Program-made: the position numbers and the translations under genes | In this document: one piece after another, positions 54,164 to 63,886 of the stretch | How the letters are laid out: every line of letters starts with the position of its first letter | How positions within the stretch are numbered: the stretch's first letter is position 1 | Assembly: GCF_013283645.1 (NCBI RefSeq) | Contig: NZ_JABEKV010000003.1 | Location: 806,001 to 870,000, forward strand | Direction: 5' to 3' | DNA length: 64,000 nt | Source: Sinorhizobium psoraleae | Lineage (GTDB): Bacteria; Pseudomonadota; Alphaproteobacteria; Rhizobiales; Rhizobiaceae | Notes under the pieces: generated by a model | The model's input: the letters and a program-made list of their open reading frames with translations, nothing else | Told to the model about the DNA's origin: nothing | Databases searched by the model: none

Positions 54164-57100
54164 CTACACGATGAGAAAATCTCCCGTTGTCAGACCCGGA
54201 CGCGTCGTGAGCACGGCGAACTGCACGGCCGTGGCACCGGAAAGGCTGCCGTCGGCATCGTAGTAGAGCGCACCGGTCGCCGTGTCGTAGATGATCCTGT
54301 GGTTCGCGTCCTGCGCCTCGGTTGCGCCGGCCGCCGCGTGGAATTGCGCGCTCGAAAGGGAACTGCCGCTCAGCGCGGTGAAAACGCTCCGCGACAGGGC
54401 CAGTTTGTCTCCCGTGTCAAAATCCGCGACAGTGTCGATATTCGTCGCGCCGAGGGCGAAATCGAACTGGAACGTATCGGCACCTGCGCCACCGAAGAGC
54501 GCGTCGCTTCCGCCGCCTCCCGAAAGCAGATTGGCGTTCGCGTCGCCCCTCAGGTTGTCACCACCGGTCCCGCCCCAGACGTTCTCGATGTTGCGGATCG
54601 TATCCTCAGCCACGCCTCCAACTGTGACGGTCGCATAGGTGGCGCCATTGAGGGTGACAGAGACCGATGCGCTCTTGTCGCGATAGCTTGCCGTGTCGGC
54701 GCCCGCCCCGCCATCGAGAGTATCCGCGCCGCCGCCGCCCGTAAGCAGGTCCTTCCCGTCATTGCCATCGAGCCTGTTTGCAAGATCGTCGCCCGTGAGC
54801 GTATCGTTTCCCTTACCGCCGAACGCATTCTCGATGTTGCGGATGGTGTCTTCCGCCGTGCCTCCGACGAAGACGAAGCTGTCGTTTCCTCCGTCAAGGA
54901 TTACCCTGACGGAAAGCGTCTTCTCGCGATAATCTGCCGTGTCGACGCCTGCGCCACCGTCGATGAAATCAGATCCGAGCGCGCCCCGGAACAGATTGTC
55001 CGCGCCGTCGCCGACAAGAGTGTCGTTGCCGGATCCCGATAGAAAATTCTCGATGGCGCGGATGGTGTCCTCGGCTGCGCCGCCGACGAAGACGCTTGCA
55101 TTCGCCGCGCCATTGAGAGTGACGCTGATTGCATCGGTCTTCTCGAGGTAATCGGCGGCATCGATGCCGTCGCCGCCGTCCAGCACGTCCTTGCCCAGCC
55201 CGCCCTTCAGCGTGTCGCCGCCGTCATTGCCGCGCAGTACATTGGCCAGGCTGTCGCCGGTGAGTGTATCGCCGGCGGCGCCGCCCGAGATGTTCTCGAA
55301 GTTCCTGATCGTGTCCTCATTCACACCGTTGACCCTAACGGTCGTGGCATTCGCCCCGTCGAGCGTGGCGACGACGGACCTCGTCTTGTCCCGATAATCG
55401 GCCGTATCCACACCCGCGCCGCCGTCGAGACTATCGGTGCCGCCGCCACCGCGCAGCGTATTGATACCGCCGTCGCCGGTCAGTTCGTCGGCGCCAGCGC
55501 CTCCGAAGATGTTCTCTATGTTGCGAACCGTGTCCTCGGCCACCCCGCCGACTGTCGCGATCGCATTGGCAGCCCCCGCCAGCGTCAGGACGATCGCAGC
55601 GGTCTTGTCGCCGAAGTCAATCGTGTCGGAGCCAATGCCGCCGTCGATGACGTCGAGTCCGCCTCCGCCCTTCAGCAAGTCGTCACCCGCACCGCCGACC
55701 AGAACATTCGCCTGTGCGTCGCCGGTGATAACGTCCGAAACGGCGCCACCGGTTACATTCTCGATATTGCGGACGGTATCTTCGGCAACCCCGCCGACGA
55801 AGACTGTTGAGCTGTTGGCGCCGTTGAGCGTGACCGCGATTTGCTTGGTTGATGCCGAATAATCGACCGTGTCGCTACCACCCGACCCGTCGAGCACATT
55901 CGCAAGACTGTCGCCGCCCAGGACATCATCGCCCGAGCCGCCGATGATGTTCTCTATGTTGCGAAGCGTATCCTCAACAACCCCGCCGACGGACACCGTA
56001 GCGGCGCTCGCGCCGGCCAGCCGGACGACCAAGGACGCCGTCTTGTCGCTATAGTCGGCCGTATCGACGCCACCGCCACCGTCCAACACGTCGGCACCGA
56101 GGCCGCCGCGGAACGTGTTGGCGGCCGCATCGCCCGTGAGCTGGTCGTTGCCAGATCCGCTGATGATGTTCTCGATGTTGCGGACCGTGTCCTCTGCTGC
56201 TCCGCCAATGGTCGCGACGGCGTTGGTAGCACCGTTGAGTGCGATGACAACTGATTGAGTCTTGTCGCTGAAATCGGCGGTGTCGCTGCCGCCACCGCCA
56301 TCCAATGTGTCGGCACCGGAGCCGCCGCGGAACGTGTTCGCGGCGGCATCCCCCGTGAGCGTATCGGCCGCCGACCCGCCGACGATATTCTCGATTTTCG
56401 CAATCGTGTCCTCGGCAATGCCGCCTACGGTTACCGTGGCCAGGCCGCTGCCGTTCAGCGTCACGGCGATGGCGGCTGTCTTGTCGCTGTAATCGGCGGT
56501 GTCGCTGTCCTCGCCGCCGTCCAGGACGTCGGTCCCGCCGCCGCCCTTCAGCCAATCATCGCCGCGCGCGCCTGAAAGCTTGTTGGCGGCGGCATCGCCC
56601 GTGAGCGTGTCGCCCGCCGATCCGCCGACGATGTTCTCGACATTGCGGATCGTATCCTCCGCAACACCGTCGACAAAGACAGTGGAGTCATTGGCGCCGT
56701 TGAGCGTTACGACAACCGCATCCGTCTTCTCCCTGAGGTCAAAAGTGTCGACCCCGGCGCCGCCATCGGCAGTGTCGTTGCCGGCGCCACCGAAGAGTGA
56801 ATCGTCGCCACCGCCGCCGTTGAGGGTGTCGTTGCCGGCCTCGCCGCGCAGGACGTTGTTCTGACCACTGCCGGTCAGGGTGTCATCGCCCGAGCCGCCA
56901 TAAGCGTTCTCGAAGTTGCTGATTGTATCCTCGGCAAGACCGTTGACGAAGACCGTGGTCGGCGTCGCTCCACCCAGGGTGATCACGACCGACGTGGTCT
57001 TGTCGGTGTAGTCGGCCGTGTCGTTGCCGGCGCCGCCGTCGAGCACGTCGCTTCCGCCCCCGCCTCTGATAAGATTGTTTTGCGCGTCGCCGGTGATGGT

Positions 57101-57379
57101 GTCGGCACCCGAGCCGCCATAGACGTTTTCGATCTTGCGGAGAATGTCTTCGGCAACACCGCCGACCGTCACCACCGCATCATTGATCTCGTTGAGCGTG
57201 ACGGTGATCCCTGCCGTCTTCTCCCGATAGTCGGCCGTGTCCACGCCTGAGCCGCCGTCGATGACGTCAGCCCCTCCCAGTCCCTGAATGAGATCGTCAC
57301 CGGCCGCGCCGAGGATCGTGTCGTCCTGATCCGTGCCGATGAGGGTATTGTTTCCAGATGTGCCGGTGATGACTGCCAT
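54164..57379 (-). CDS. large RTX protein with twelve ~73-91-residue repeats
   Basis: A 1071-residue glycine/aspartate-rich protein. After an opening RTX block, a unit recurs twelve times: DTADYxxKTxxxxVTLNGA, then VxVGGVAEDTIRNIEN, then one to three calcium nonapeptides ending LDGGxGxD. A C-terminal domain (TFQFDFALGATNIDTVADFD) is typical of type I secretion substrates. No catalytic domain or Sec signal exists. The start has GGAGG seven bases upstream. It is presumably an extracellular calcium-folded, possibly polysaccharide-binding protein. Confidence 0.9.
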   Translation of the reverse strand: MAVITGTSGNNTLIGTDQDDTILGAAGDDLIQGLGGADVIDGGSGVDTADYREKTAGITVTLNEINDAVVTVGGVAEDILRKIENVYGGSGADTITGDAQNNLIRGGGGSDVLDGGAGNDTADYTDKTTSVVITLGGATPTTVFVNGLAEDTISNFENAYGGSGDDTLTGSGQNNVLRGEAGNDTLNGGGGDDSLFGGAGNDTADGGAGVDTFDLREKTDAVVVTLNGANDSTVFVDGVAEDTIRNVENIVGGSAGDTLTGDAAANKLSGARGDDWLKGGGGTDVLDGGEDSDTADYSDKTAAIAVTLNGSGLATVTVGGIAEDTIAKIENIVGGSAADTLTGDAAANTFRGGSGADTLDGGGGSDTADFSDKTQSVVIALNGATNAVATIGGAAEDTVRNIENIISGSGNDQLTGDAAANTFRGGLGADVLDGGGGVDTADYSDKTASLVVRLAGASAATVSVGGVVEDTLRNIENIIGGSGDDVLGGDSLANVLDGSGGSDTVDYSASTKQIAVTLNGANSSTVFVGGVAEDTVRNIENVTGGAVSDVITGDAQANVLVGGAGDDLLKGGGGLDVIDGGIGSDTIDFGDKTAAIVLTLAGAANAIATVGGVAEDTVRNIENIFGGAGADELTGDGGINTLRGGGGTDSLDGGAGVDTADYRDKTRSVVATLDGANATTVRVNGVNEDTIRNFENISGGAAGDTLTGDSLANVLRGNDGGDTLKGGLGKDVLDGGDGIDAADYLEKTDAISVTLNGAANASVFVGGAAEDTIRAIENFLSGSGNDTLVGDGADNLFRGALGSDFIDGGAGVDTADYREKTLSVRVILDGGNDSFVFVGGTAEDTIRNIENAFGGKGNDTLTGDDLANRLDGNDGKDLLTGGGGADTLDGGAGADTASYRDKSASVSVTLNGATYATVTVGGVAEDTIRNIENVWGGTGGDNLRGDANANLLSGGGGSDALFGGAGADTFQFDFALGATNIDTVADFDTGDKLALSRSVFTALSGSSLSSAQFHAAAGATEAQDANHRIIYDTATGALYYDADGSLSGATAVQFAVLTTRPGLTTGDFLIV

Positions 57380-57527
57380 GGCTAATCCTCCCGTTCCGAA
57401 TCCCTAAAGCCGCAAAGCGCGGGCAGTGGGTTCGTTTCAATGCTTCAGTGCGGTGCGCTCGCGCACTTTTCATTCGTTGCGGTGCATGTCGTTAACGCAA
57501 AACCGTTGCGCATTTCGGCGTCGTCCA

Positions 57528-57929
57528 CTAGGTCCGAAAGACCCATAGGAGTGCGACGAGATAGTTCCAGGCGAAGACCACAGGAACGCTCAGAATTTTT
57601 GCAAGAGGCGGCGGAACCAACCTCGCCAGCAGCGCGACCAGACAGGTCGAGATCACGAGGCCGGTGAGAGTGCCGAGGACGAACTTCAGCGCCTGAACCT
57701 GACTATGCCGCGCGCGGAAGGTCCACGAACGGTTGAGAATATAGCTCACAAGAATGCCGCAGGAATAGGATAGGATATTGGCTTGGCCCGGTGCGGCGCC
57801 GACGGCAAATAGACCGGTGAAGAGAACGAAATCCAAGGTCGTCGTGACCGCACCAACAGTGGCAAAGCGCAGCAACCTGTCGGCGCCTTCTTGCCGGCCG
57901 AAGGTGTAGCGGGCGAGAAGATTGCGCAT
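57528..57929 (-). CDS. GtrA-like membrane protein
   Basis: A 133-residue protein with four helices: LLRFATVGAVTTTLDFVLFT, the conserved VSYILNRSWTFRA and the terminal FAWNYLVALLWVFRT. It is coupled to the GT2 gene by a one-base stop/start overlap, forming a GtrA/GtrB pair that makes and translocates an undecaprenyl-phosphate-sugar. Confidence 0.88.
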   Translation of the reverse strand: MRNLLARYTFGRQEGADRLLRFATVGAVTTTLDFVLFTGLFAVGAAPGQANILSYSCGILVSYILNRSWTFRARHSQVQALKFVLGTLTGLVISTCLVALLARLVPPPLAKILSVPVVFAWNYLVALLWVFRT

Positions 57930-58918
57930 CAGGCTGACCCCACTCTCGACGGCGCATGCTCAGGCTGGCTGTGGAACTCGTCGTTCAGGCTCGCCTCGAT
58001 GATCGGTGTCGGACGTCGCTTGGATTGCATGAATATCCGGCCGATATATTCGCCAATGATCCCAAGGAAGATCGCGTTCAGCGTGATGGAGAGCAGGATC
58101 AGGATCGTTGTCGTGGCAAAACCGGCAGGCCATTCCTGACCGAAAACCAGCTTGCCGATGACATAGCCAATGAGCAGCAGAAAGGTCGCTGTCCCCATGA
58201 TCAGGCTGGTCATCGAGGCAATCCGCAACGGCGTCAGCGAGTGATTGAGAATGCCGTCCACAGCCAGCGAGAACATGGCTCTGAACGGAAATTTGCTTTC
58301 GCCCGCCACCCGCGCCTCTCGGTCATACTCGAAACCGATTTGAGAGAAGCCCATCGCGCTGATCAGCCCGCGCAGATAGGGTGACGTGTCGTCGACCCGG
58401 CGCAACTCATCCAGGATGCGTCTGTCGACCAGGCGGAATTCACCGACGTTCAGGGGGAGGTCGTCTTCGCTCAGGGCATTGATGCAGCGGTAGAAGGTGC
58501 GCCTCATGAAGGCCGTGAACCAATCATCCGTGAGCGAGCGGCGAATTCCGTAGACGACCTGATGACCCTGCCGCCAGAGGGCCACCATCTGAGGAATGCG
58601 GTGCGGCGGGTCCTGAAGATCGCAATCGATCTGAACGGAGCAATCGCCAGTGGCCGCCTTGTACGCCACAAGGAGCGAGCGCTGATATCCGACATTGCGG
58701 CTGAAACGGATGACGCGAACGCAGCGATCCTCGCGCGCAATCTCCTGGAGGATCTGGAAGGTACGGTCCGATGAATGATTGTCAGTGAAGATAATCTCAT
58801 AGCTGTAGCCGGGCATTTCGCCGAACGTATCCACGATGGCGGCATAGGCGCGCCGGACGTTCGCCTCTTCGTTGAACGCTGGTACAAGGACAGAAATCAA
58901 CGGCTTCATGTCAGCCAC
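57929..58918 (-). CDS. GtrB/ArnC-type polyprenyl-phosphate glycosyltransferase (GT2)
   Basis: A 329-residue enzyme. The GT-A domain has ISVLVPAFNEEANV, FTDNHSSDRT and the metal motif IDCDLQDPP, followed by two C-terminal helices (about 232-257 and 268-292). It attaches a sugar to undecaprenyl phosphate. The start is GTG 58918 with GGAG seven bases upstream, sharing a base with the upstream stop. It is cotranscribed with the reductase/epimerase gene, so it may use that product. Confidence 0.9.
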   Translation of the reverse strand: MADMKPLISVLVPAFNEEANVRRAYAAIVDTFGEMPGYSYEIIFTDNHSSDRTFQILQEIAREDRCVRVIRFSRNVGYQRSLLVAYKAATGDCSVQIDCDLQDPPHRIPQMVALWRQGHQVVYGIRRSLTDDWFTAFMRRTFYRCINALSEDDLPLNVGEFRLVDRRILDELRRVDDTSPYLRGLISAMGFSQIGFEYDREARVAGESKFPFRAMFSLAVDGILNHSLTPLRIASMTSLIMGTATFLLLIGYVIGKLVFGQEWPAGFATTTILILLSITLNAIFLGIIGEYIGRIFMQSKRRPTPIIEASLNDEFHSQPEHAPSRVGSA

Positions 58919-59919
58919 TATGGCGCTCCTGTTCTTTCCCGGCGTGACGTTGTCAGCAGCTGGTTATGCGGCTCCTGCAAGCGCAGGTGCTCGCGATACC
59001 ATGCGACGGTCTGCACGAGCCCCTCCGCGAGCGGAGTGGATGCGCTCCATCCGAGCAGGTTTCGCGCCAGGGCGGTGACGGCGCGGAAATCCGGAATGCC
59101 GGACGAACCGTCTGCCGGGCCGTATTGAACGAGTGTTGGATCGGCGCCCGTTTCGGCGATGATCAGTCGGGCCACGTCGCGCATCGTCGGGGCAAAACCG
59201 GTGCCGATATTGATGATCGTGCCGCCAGGCAGCTGCGCTGCTGCCAAGCGGAGAAGCCCGCCGACGGCGTCGTCGATATAAATCAGATCACGCCGATCCT
59301 CCGGATGTCGCACGATCGAAGGCTCTCCGGCCAGGCATTGGGTAACCAGCCATGGCAGGAGATAGGCGGTGGACTGCCAGGCGCCGTAGACCAAGGCGAG
59401 GCGAGCGGTGATGACCGGGAACGGAAGCCGACGCTGAAGGGCGCCGACCAGGTGCGTGGCAGCCACGAGTTCGGCCCCGTAGGAGTTGACCGGCATTTCG
59501 CGTGTCTCCTCCGGAAAGGGCGCCTGTGCGGAGCCATATTCGGCGAGCGAGCCGGTCCGGATCATGGTTTTTGGAGGACGAGGCGCGGTCGCGGCTGCGC
59601 TCAGCAAGCCGATCAACACTTGCACCTGCTCGCGCATTCCATCCCTGGCGTCGGAGAAGTCCGGATTTTCCGGCCGGCGCGGACGGGCCGCGAGGTGAAA
59701 GATGCACTCGGGCTCGGCGTCGGAAAGACAATGCTTGAGCGCTGTCTCTGATTGCAGGTCAAAATTGTGTCGAATGACGTGCCCGCGCAGATCCCGGATC
59801 CGCGTATCGTCGGAGCCGGGTCGGATGATGAGGTGAACCTGGTGGCCGGCCGCAAGGCAAGCCCTCGCGAGATGCGAGCCGACGAAGCCTGCGCCACCGG
59901 TAATGAGAATACGCTCCAT
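58918..59919 (-). CDS. NAD(P)-dependent SDR, possible CDP-3,6-dideoxyhexose synthase
   Basis: A 333-residue extended SDR with cofactor motif GGAGFVGSHL and catalytic Ser124/Tyr147, but the Lys expected four residues after Tyr is Leu151 (SYGAEL). With RfbF, RfbG and RfbH-like enzymes upstream it is the natural candidate for the last reduction to a CDP-dideoxyhexose (paratose/abequose type), although its sequence also resembles other epimerases. A missing Lys may alter or abolish activity. Confidence 0.75.
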   Translation of the reverse strand: MERILITGGAGFVGSHLARACLAAGHQVHLIIRPGSDDTRIRDLRGHVIRHNFDLQSETALKHCLSDAEPECIFHLAARPRRPENPDFSDARDGMREQVQVLIGLLSAAATAPRPPKTMIRTGSLAEYGSAQAPFPEETREMPVNSYGAELVAATHLVGALQRRLPFPVITARLALVYGAWQSTAYLLPWLVTQCLAGEPSIVRHPEDRRDLIYIDDAVGGLLRLAAAQLPGGTIINIGTGFAPTMRDVARLIIAETGADPTLVQYGPADGSSGIPDFRAVTALARNLLGWSASTPLAEGLVQTVAWYREHLRLQEPHNQLLTTSRRERTGAP

Positions 59920-60140
59920 CGACTTGGACCCAGCCTGCCTTGTTGCACCTTGATCATGCGACCGAAGCCTGCATGCCGCTCAGGAATTGCGAAGCATTAC
60001 CGCCCACCTTGAGCGGCTCACCCATGTTCCGCCGCCGCCGTGTCACCTCGCGGAGTCGGCCCGAGGTAATGAACGGGATCGTCTCCGATCGTTGAGAGGC
60101 TGGCGGAAAACCGCGTACATTACTTCCGCACCTCAATCCG

Positions 60141-61379
60141 TTAGATTCCAGTCGCACTTGCCTGCAGCGGTACTCGCACCTTCGATCTCGCCGAGAAACT
60201 GTCGACGAATTCGCGGAAAGACGAATGGATATGGTCGAGTTGCTCCGGAGTGAGGCCGTGATGACAGGCGAGCAATATCCCGCCGCGCATCACCTCGTCC
60301 GCGACAGGATAGCCCTCGTGCGAGACCCGGCTGTTGACGCCTTCCATTGCCGGTTGGCGCAGGATGTTGCCGGTGAACACGGGGCGTGTCTGAATATCCC
60401 TGCGTTCGAGGAAGATCTGCATATCGCGCCTGGTGAACGGCGCATCCGGCCGTATCGTCAGCGGGAAGGCAAGCCAGCCGGTGCGGGATTCGGGCAATTG
60501 CCGCGGCAGGATGAACCAATCCTCGTATTGTTTGAAGAAGGCCAATTGGGCGGCAAAGTTGCGCTCCCGGGCGGCAATGTTCTCTTCGAGCCTATCGAGC
60601 TGAACAAGCCCGAAGGCGGCGCCTATCTCGGAGGGCTCCAAATTGAAGCCGAGCGCCTCGAACACGAACTTCGCGTCATAGGAGAAGCCGTCGACCTCGA
60701 CATTGAAACGGTTTTCGACCGACTCGGAATCGACGAACAGTGAGGAGGTGCGGCCCCAGGAGCGCATCAGCCTCGCGCGGCGCGCCAGCTCATCGTCATT
60801 GACGCAGAGCATGCCGCCGTTTCCGGCCGCAGTAATCACATGCGAGCCATAGAAGCTGGTCGTGCTGATATCAGAGCGCTTGCCGGTGCTGGCGCCTTTG
60901 ATGGTGGCGCCGAGCGTATCGCAACTGTCTTCGACGACGAATAGACCATGCGCATCGGCAATCGCACGAATGCGTTCCCAATCCGGAAGATTGCCGATCA
61001 GTGACGGGATCATCAAGGCTCGGGTTTTTGGCGAGATCATCCGTTCGATCGCGTCAACATCGATGTTGTAGGTCGCCTCCGCCGCATCGACAAATGCCGG
61101 TACGAGACCCGCCCTGACGATGGGCGCGACGGTTGTCGCAAAGGTCAGGGCCGGAGTGATGACTTCCGCACCTCGCGGCAACTGCAACATCTCCACGGCG
61201 AGGTAATTGGCCGAGGATCCGGAATTGACCATGATGCCGTGCCGCTTGGCGAAGAGCGCCGCGACGCGCTCCTCCATGTTTCTCACCGCGCGACCCATTT
61301 GGGTCGACGTCCGCATGGCATCCACAACGGCTGCGATTTCCTTTTCTCCGTAAACGGCCTGCCCATAATTGACACGCAT
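60141..61379 (-). CDS. PLP/PMP sugar 3-dehydratase, RfbH/ColD-like
   Basis: A 412-residue DegT/DnrJ/EryC1/StrS-fold enzyme. His180 in SFYGSH replaces the Schiff-base Lys, marking it as a PMP-dependent dehydratase, not an aminotransferase. Of the [2Fe-2S] cysteines that RfbH/E1 enzymes carry, only the first has an equivalent (Cys153); the others map to Thr211, Ser213 and Val221. It should remove the 3-hydroxyl of CDP-4-keto-6-deoxyglucose. It follows rfbG by 21 nt. ATG 61379 has GGGGAG upstream. Confidence 0.85.
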   Translation of the reverse strand: MRVNYGQAVYGEKEIAAVVDAMRTSTQMGRAVRNMEERVAALFAKRHGIMVNSGSSANYLAVEMLQLPRGAEVITPALTFATTVAPIVRAGLVPAFVDAAEATYNIDVDAIERMISPKTRALMIPSLIGNLPDWERIRAIADAHGLFVVEDSCDTLGATIKGASTGKRSDISTTSFYGSHVITAAGNGGMLCVNDDELARRARLMRSWGRTSSLFVDSESVENRFNVEVDGFSYDAKFVFEALGFNLEPSEIGAAFGLVQLDRLEENIAARERNFAAQLAFFKQYEDWFILPRQLPESRTGWLAFPLTIRPDAPFTRRDMQIFLERRDIQTRPVFTGNILRQPAMEGVNSRVSHEGYPVADEVMRGGILLACHHGLTPEQLDHIHSSFREFVDSFSARSKVRVPLQASATGI

Positions 61380-61400
61380 GTGATGCTCCCCATCTGCGGT

Positions 61401-62489
61401 TCAGGCCGCTCGGCCCCAGTCTGCTGCGTATCCGTCAAGTTGCTGCTGTGAGAACCGGCGCATGTCTGTCGGATCTTCCATGTATCTGCAGTACCAGGCG
61501 ACAGTCATTGCCACGGCCTCGTCCAGCCGGAGCAAGGGCTTCCAGCCGAGTTCGACATGCGACTTCGTACTGTCGAGGCGCAGAACGACCGACTCGGCCG
61601 GTTCGTCGGCCCGGCGTTCGACGACGTATTCGGGTGGTCGGCCGCCCCATTGAGAAACGACCAATTCCGCGATCGCACCGACATTCACCGTTGCGTCCTT
61701 TTCGGGACCGAAATTCCAGCCACCCGCAAAGCGCGCGCCGGTTTCGACGAGGCCGGCCGCCAGCATGAGATAGCCGCGAAGCGGCTCAAGAACATGCTGC
61801 CAAGGTCTCACGTTCTTCGGGTTGCGCAGGCGCGCCGGTATGCCGGTTTCGGCAGCACGCACCAGGTCCGGAATCAGTCGGTCGGCGCCCCAGTCTCCGC
61901 CTCCGATCACGTTGCCTGCCCGCACCGTGGCAAGTTGCGGACCCCCGGGATCGCTGAAGAAGGAGGAGCGGTAGGCGGCGGCAACCAGTTCGGCGCATCC
62001 CTTCGACGAACTGTAAGGGTCGCGGCCGCCCATGGGATCGCTCTCTCGGTACCCCCACACCCATTCCCGGTTCTCGTAACATTTGTCGCTCGTGACAATG
62101 ACGATGCCGCGCAACGACGGCATGCGTCGTGCCGCCTCGAGCACCACGGCGGTTCCGATGACGTTGGTCATATAGGTGTCGACCGGCGTCTCGTAGGAGG
62201 TTCGCACCACGGCCTGCGCCGCCATGTGAATGACGAGGTCGAAGTCCTGCCCGCCTATGCCCTCCATGAAACCTGCCTCGGTGCGAATGTCGCCAACGCG
62301 CCCCTCGACGAGGCCCTCGAGGTCAACGGCGGAGCAGAACGAAGGGGCGGGCGCCGGCAGTGCGACGCCAACCACATGCGCGCCGAGACGGCGAAGCCAA
62401 AGCGACAGCCATCCGCCCTTGAAACCGGTGTGCCCGGTAACGAGGACCCGGCGGCCGCGTAGAACCCGTGAGAGATCCGACTCGTTCAC
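61401..62489 (-). CDS. rfbG: CDP-glucose 4,6-dehydratase
   Basis: A 362-residue extended SDR that forms CDP-4-keto-6-deoxyglucose. Hallmarks are VTGHTGFKGGWLSLWLRRLG, VIHMAAQAVVRTSYETPVDT, VTSDKCYEN and catalytic PYSSSK. A GTG start (62489) is preceded by GGAG. It follows the cytidylyltransferase by 14 nt. Confidence 0.95.
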   Translation of the reverse strand: MNESDLSRVLRGRRVLVTGHTGFKGGWLSLWLRRLGAHVVGVALPAPAPSFCSAVDLEGLVEGRVGDIRTEAGFMEGIGGQDFDLVIHMAAQAVVRTSYETPVDTYMTNVIGTAVVLEAARRMPSLRGIVIVTSDKCYENREWVWGYRESDPMGGRDPYSSSKGCAELVAAAYRSSFFSDPGGPQLATVRAGNVIGGGDWGADRLIPDLVRAAETGIPARLRNPKNVRPWQHVLEPLRGYLMLAAGLVETGARFAGGWNFGPEKDATVNVGAIAELVVSQWGGRPPEYVVERRADEPAESVVLRLDSTKSHVELGWKPLLRLDEAVAMTVAWYCRYMEDPTDMRRFSQQQLDGYAADWGRAA

Positions 62490-62503
62490 GTTTCCCGCTC
62501 CGC

Positions 62504-63325
62504 CTAGAGCCTTGCCAGCGGCAACTCAACCGCGGCAGGTTGAGGTGTCGGGCTTCGGTCGAATTGCATCCACGGCGGATCGTCGGTTTCTGCAAGGCCG
62601 TTCAGATAATCGCGGTCGCGGATCGTATCCATCGGATGCCAAAAGCCCTTGTGCTTGTAGGCAAAGAGCTCACCATCCCGGGCGAGATTCGTAAGCGGCG
62701 CCATCTCCAACGGATCCGACGGGCCAGAAATGTAATCCAGAACGCCTGGTTCAAATACGAAGAAGCCGCCATTGATCCAGGTCTCATGCCTGCGCACCTT
62801 TTCCGTGAACTCGACGACCTTGTCGCCCTCGATCTCCAGGTTGCCAAATCTCGCCGGCGGCTGCACGGCGGTGACAGTGGCCAGACGACCGTGCGAGCGG
62901 TGGAAGTCGAGCAGCGCTTCGATATCGATATTGCCGACGCCATCCGAATAGGTGGCCATGAAGGTCTCGCCGTCGAGCCAGTCGCGCAGCCGAAGCAATC
63001 GGCCGCCGGTCATCGTCGAAAGGCCGGTGTCGACCACCGACACGTTCCAGTCGAGGGGATGAACCGGGCGCAGCACCATGGAACCGTTTCCAAGCGCGAC
63101 AGTGAAATCCGCGGTCGACAAGTGGAAATTGTGGAAGAAGTTCTTGATGAACATGCATTTGTAGCCGCCGGCGACGACGAAGTTGTTAAAGCCCCAGCGG
63201 CTGTATATGTCCATCACGTGGAGAATGATGGGCTTGCCGCCGACCTCCACCATGGGCTTTGGAATGCGTGTGGTCTCCTCGGCGAGGCGGGATCCCATAC
63301 CTCCTGCGAAAAGAACGACCTTCAT
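62504..63325 (-). CDS. rfbF: glucose-1-phosphate cytidylyltransferase
   Basis: A 273-residue nucleotidyltransferase making CDP-glucose from glucose-1-phosphate and CTP. Hallmarks are MKVVLFAGGMGSRLAEETTR, PKPMVEVGGKPIILH, ATYSDGVGNID and FWHPMDTIRDRDYLNGL. ATG 63325 has GGAGG five bases upstream; the frame is open to 63373 without added homology. It is first in the CDP-sugar operon. Confidence 0.95.
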   Translation of the reverse strand: MKVVLFAGGMGSRLAEETTRIPKPMVEVGGKPIILHVMDIYSRWGFNNFVVAGGYKCMFIKNFFHNFHLSTADFTVALGNGSMVLRPVHPLDWNVSVVDTGLSTMTGGRLLRLRDWLDGETFMATYSDGVGNIDIEALLDFHRSHGRLATVTAVQPPARFGNLEIEGDKVVEFTEKVRRHETWINGGFFVFEPGVLDYISGPSDPLEMAPLTNLARDGELFAYKHKGFWHPMDTIRDRDYLNGLAETDDPPWMQFDRSPTPQPAAVELPLARL

Positions 63326-63886
63326 GACGGCCTCCAACAACTTTAGCGACGGAAATCCGATTGGATCATCCAATCGGTGTCGTGCACGCGTCTACCGCGT
63401 CGCCCTGCATCCTCTCGGACGCACAAGGTTCGCAAAACTATATTTGCTGCGTCGCTTCGCCTTAAATCAAAGCCGGCCTAAGGAACCATAGAAGTAAACG
63501 GGTGCGCACAGCGAACCGATAAAAACGCATCCGCGAGGGGCGTGAATGAAAAAAGCGAACAAGCCGAGCGGGCGCGAAGATTTCAGTACTAAAACGACTG
63601 TAACTAAGCTATATTTCTCCGAAATTATTCCAGAAATATCTTATTTAAGCTCATGCTATCCATCCTTCCGTGAATCCGCAAGCTGCGCGGTGTCAGGATA
63701 ATCCCTATGGCGTTGTCGGGAATAACCCGGGATGGTGCCGAGGAATCGCTTTCGATACAGAGAAGGATGTCATGAGGCCCCGAGACTTTGGACCGTGCTT
63801 CCCTAAGGCGAGCAGCGGCTGCGGGCCGGCGGCAACGTGATCGATGTCCCAACTACTGGAATGTCTTTGCGGTCGGGGGAATCTGA
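63326..63886. promoter_or_regulatory. divergent intergenic region, 561 nt
   Basis: It separates the leftward CDP-sugar operon from the rightward gene at the window end. The part 63560-63660 is AT-rich. No RNA gene or repeat was recognised, and frames inside it lack ribosome sites. Confidence 0.4.

Noticed and set aside
54291..56864. Chain of rightward Ser/Pro/Ala-rich frames opposite the large RTX gene
   Set aside because: Mirror image of the RTX repeats; the repeated composition creates open antisense frames.
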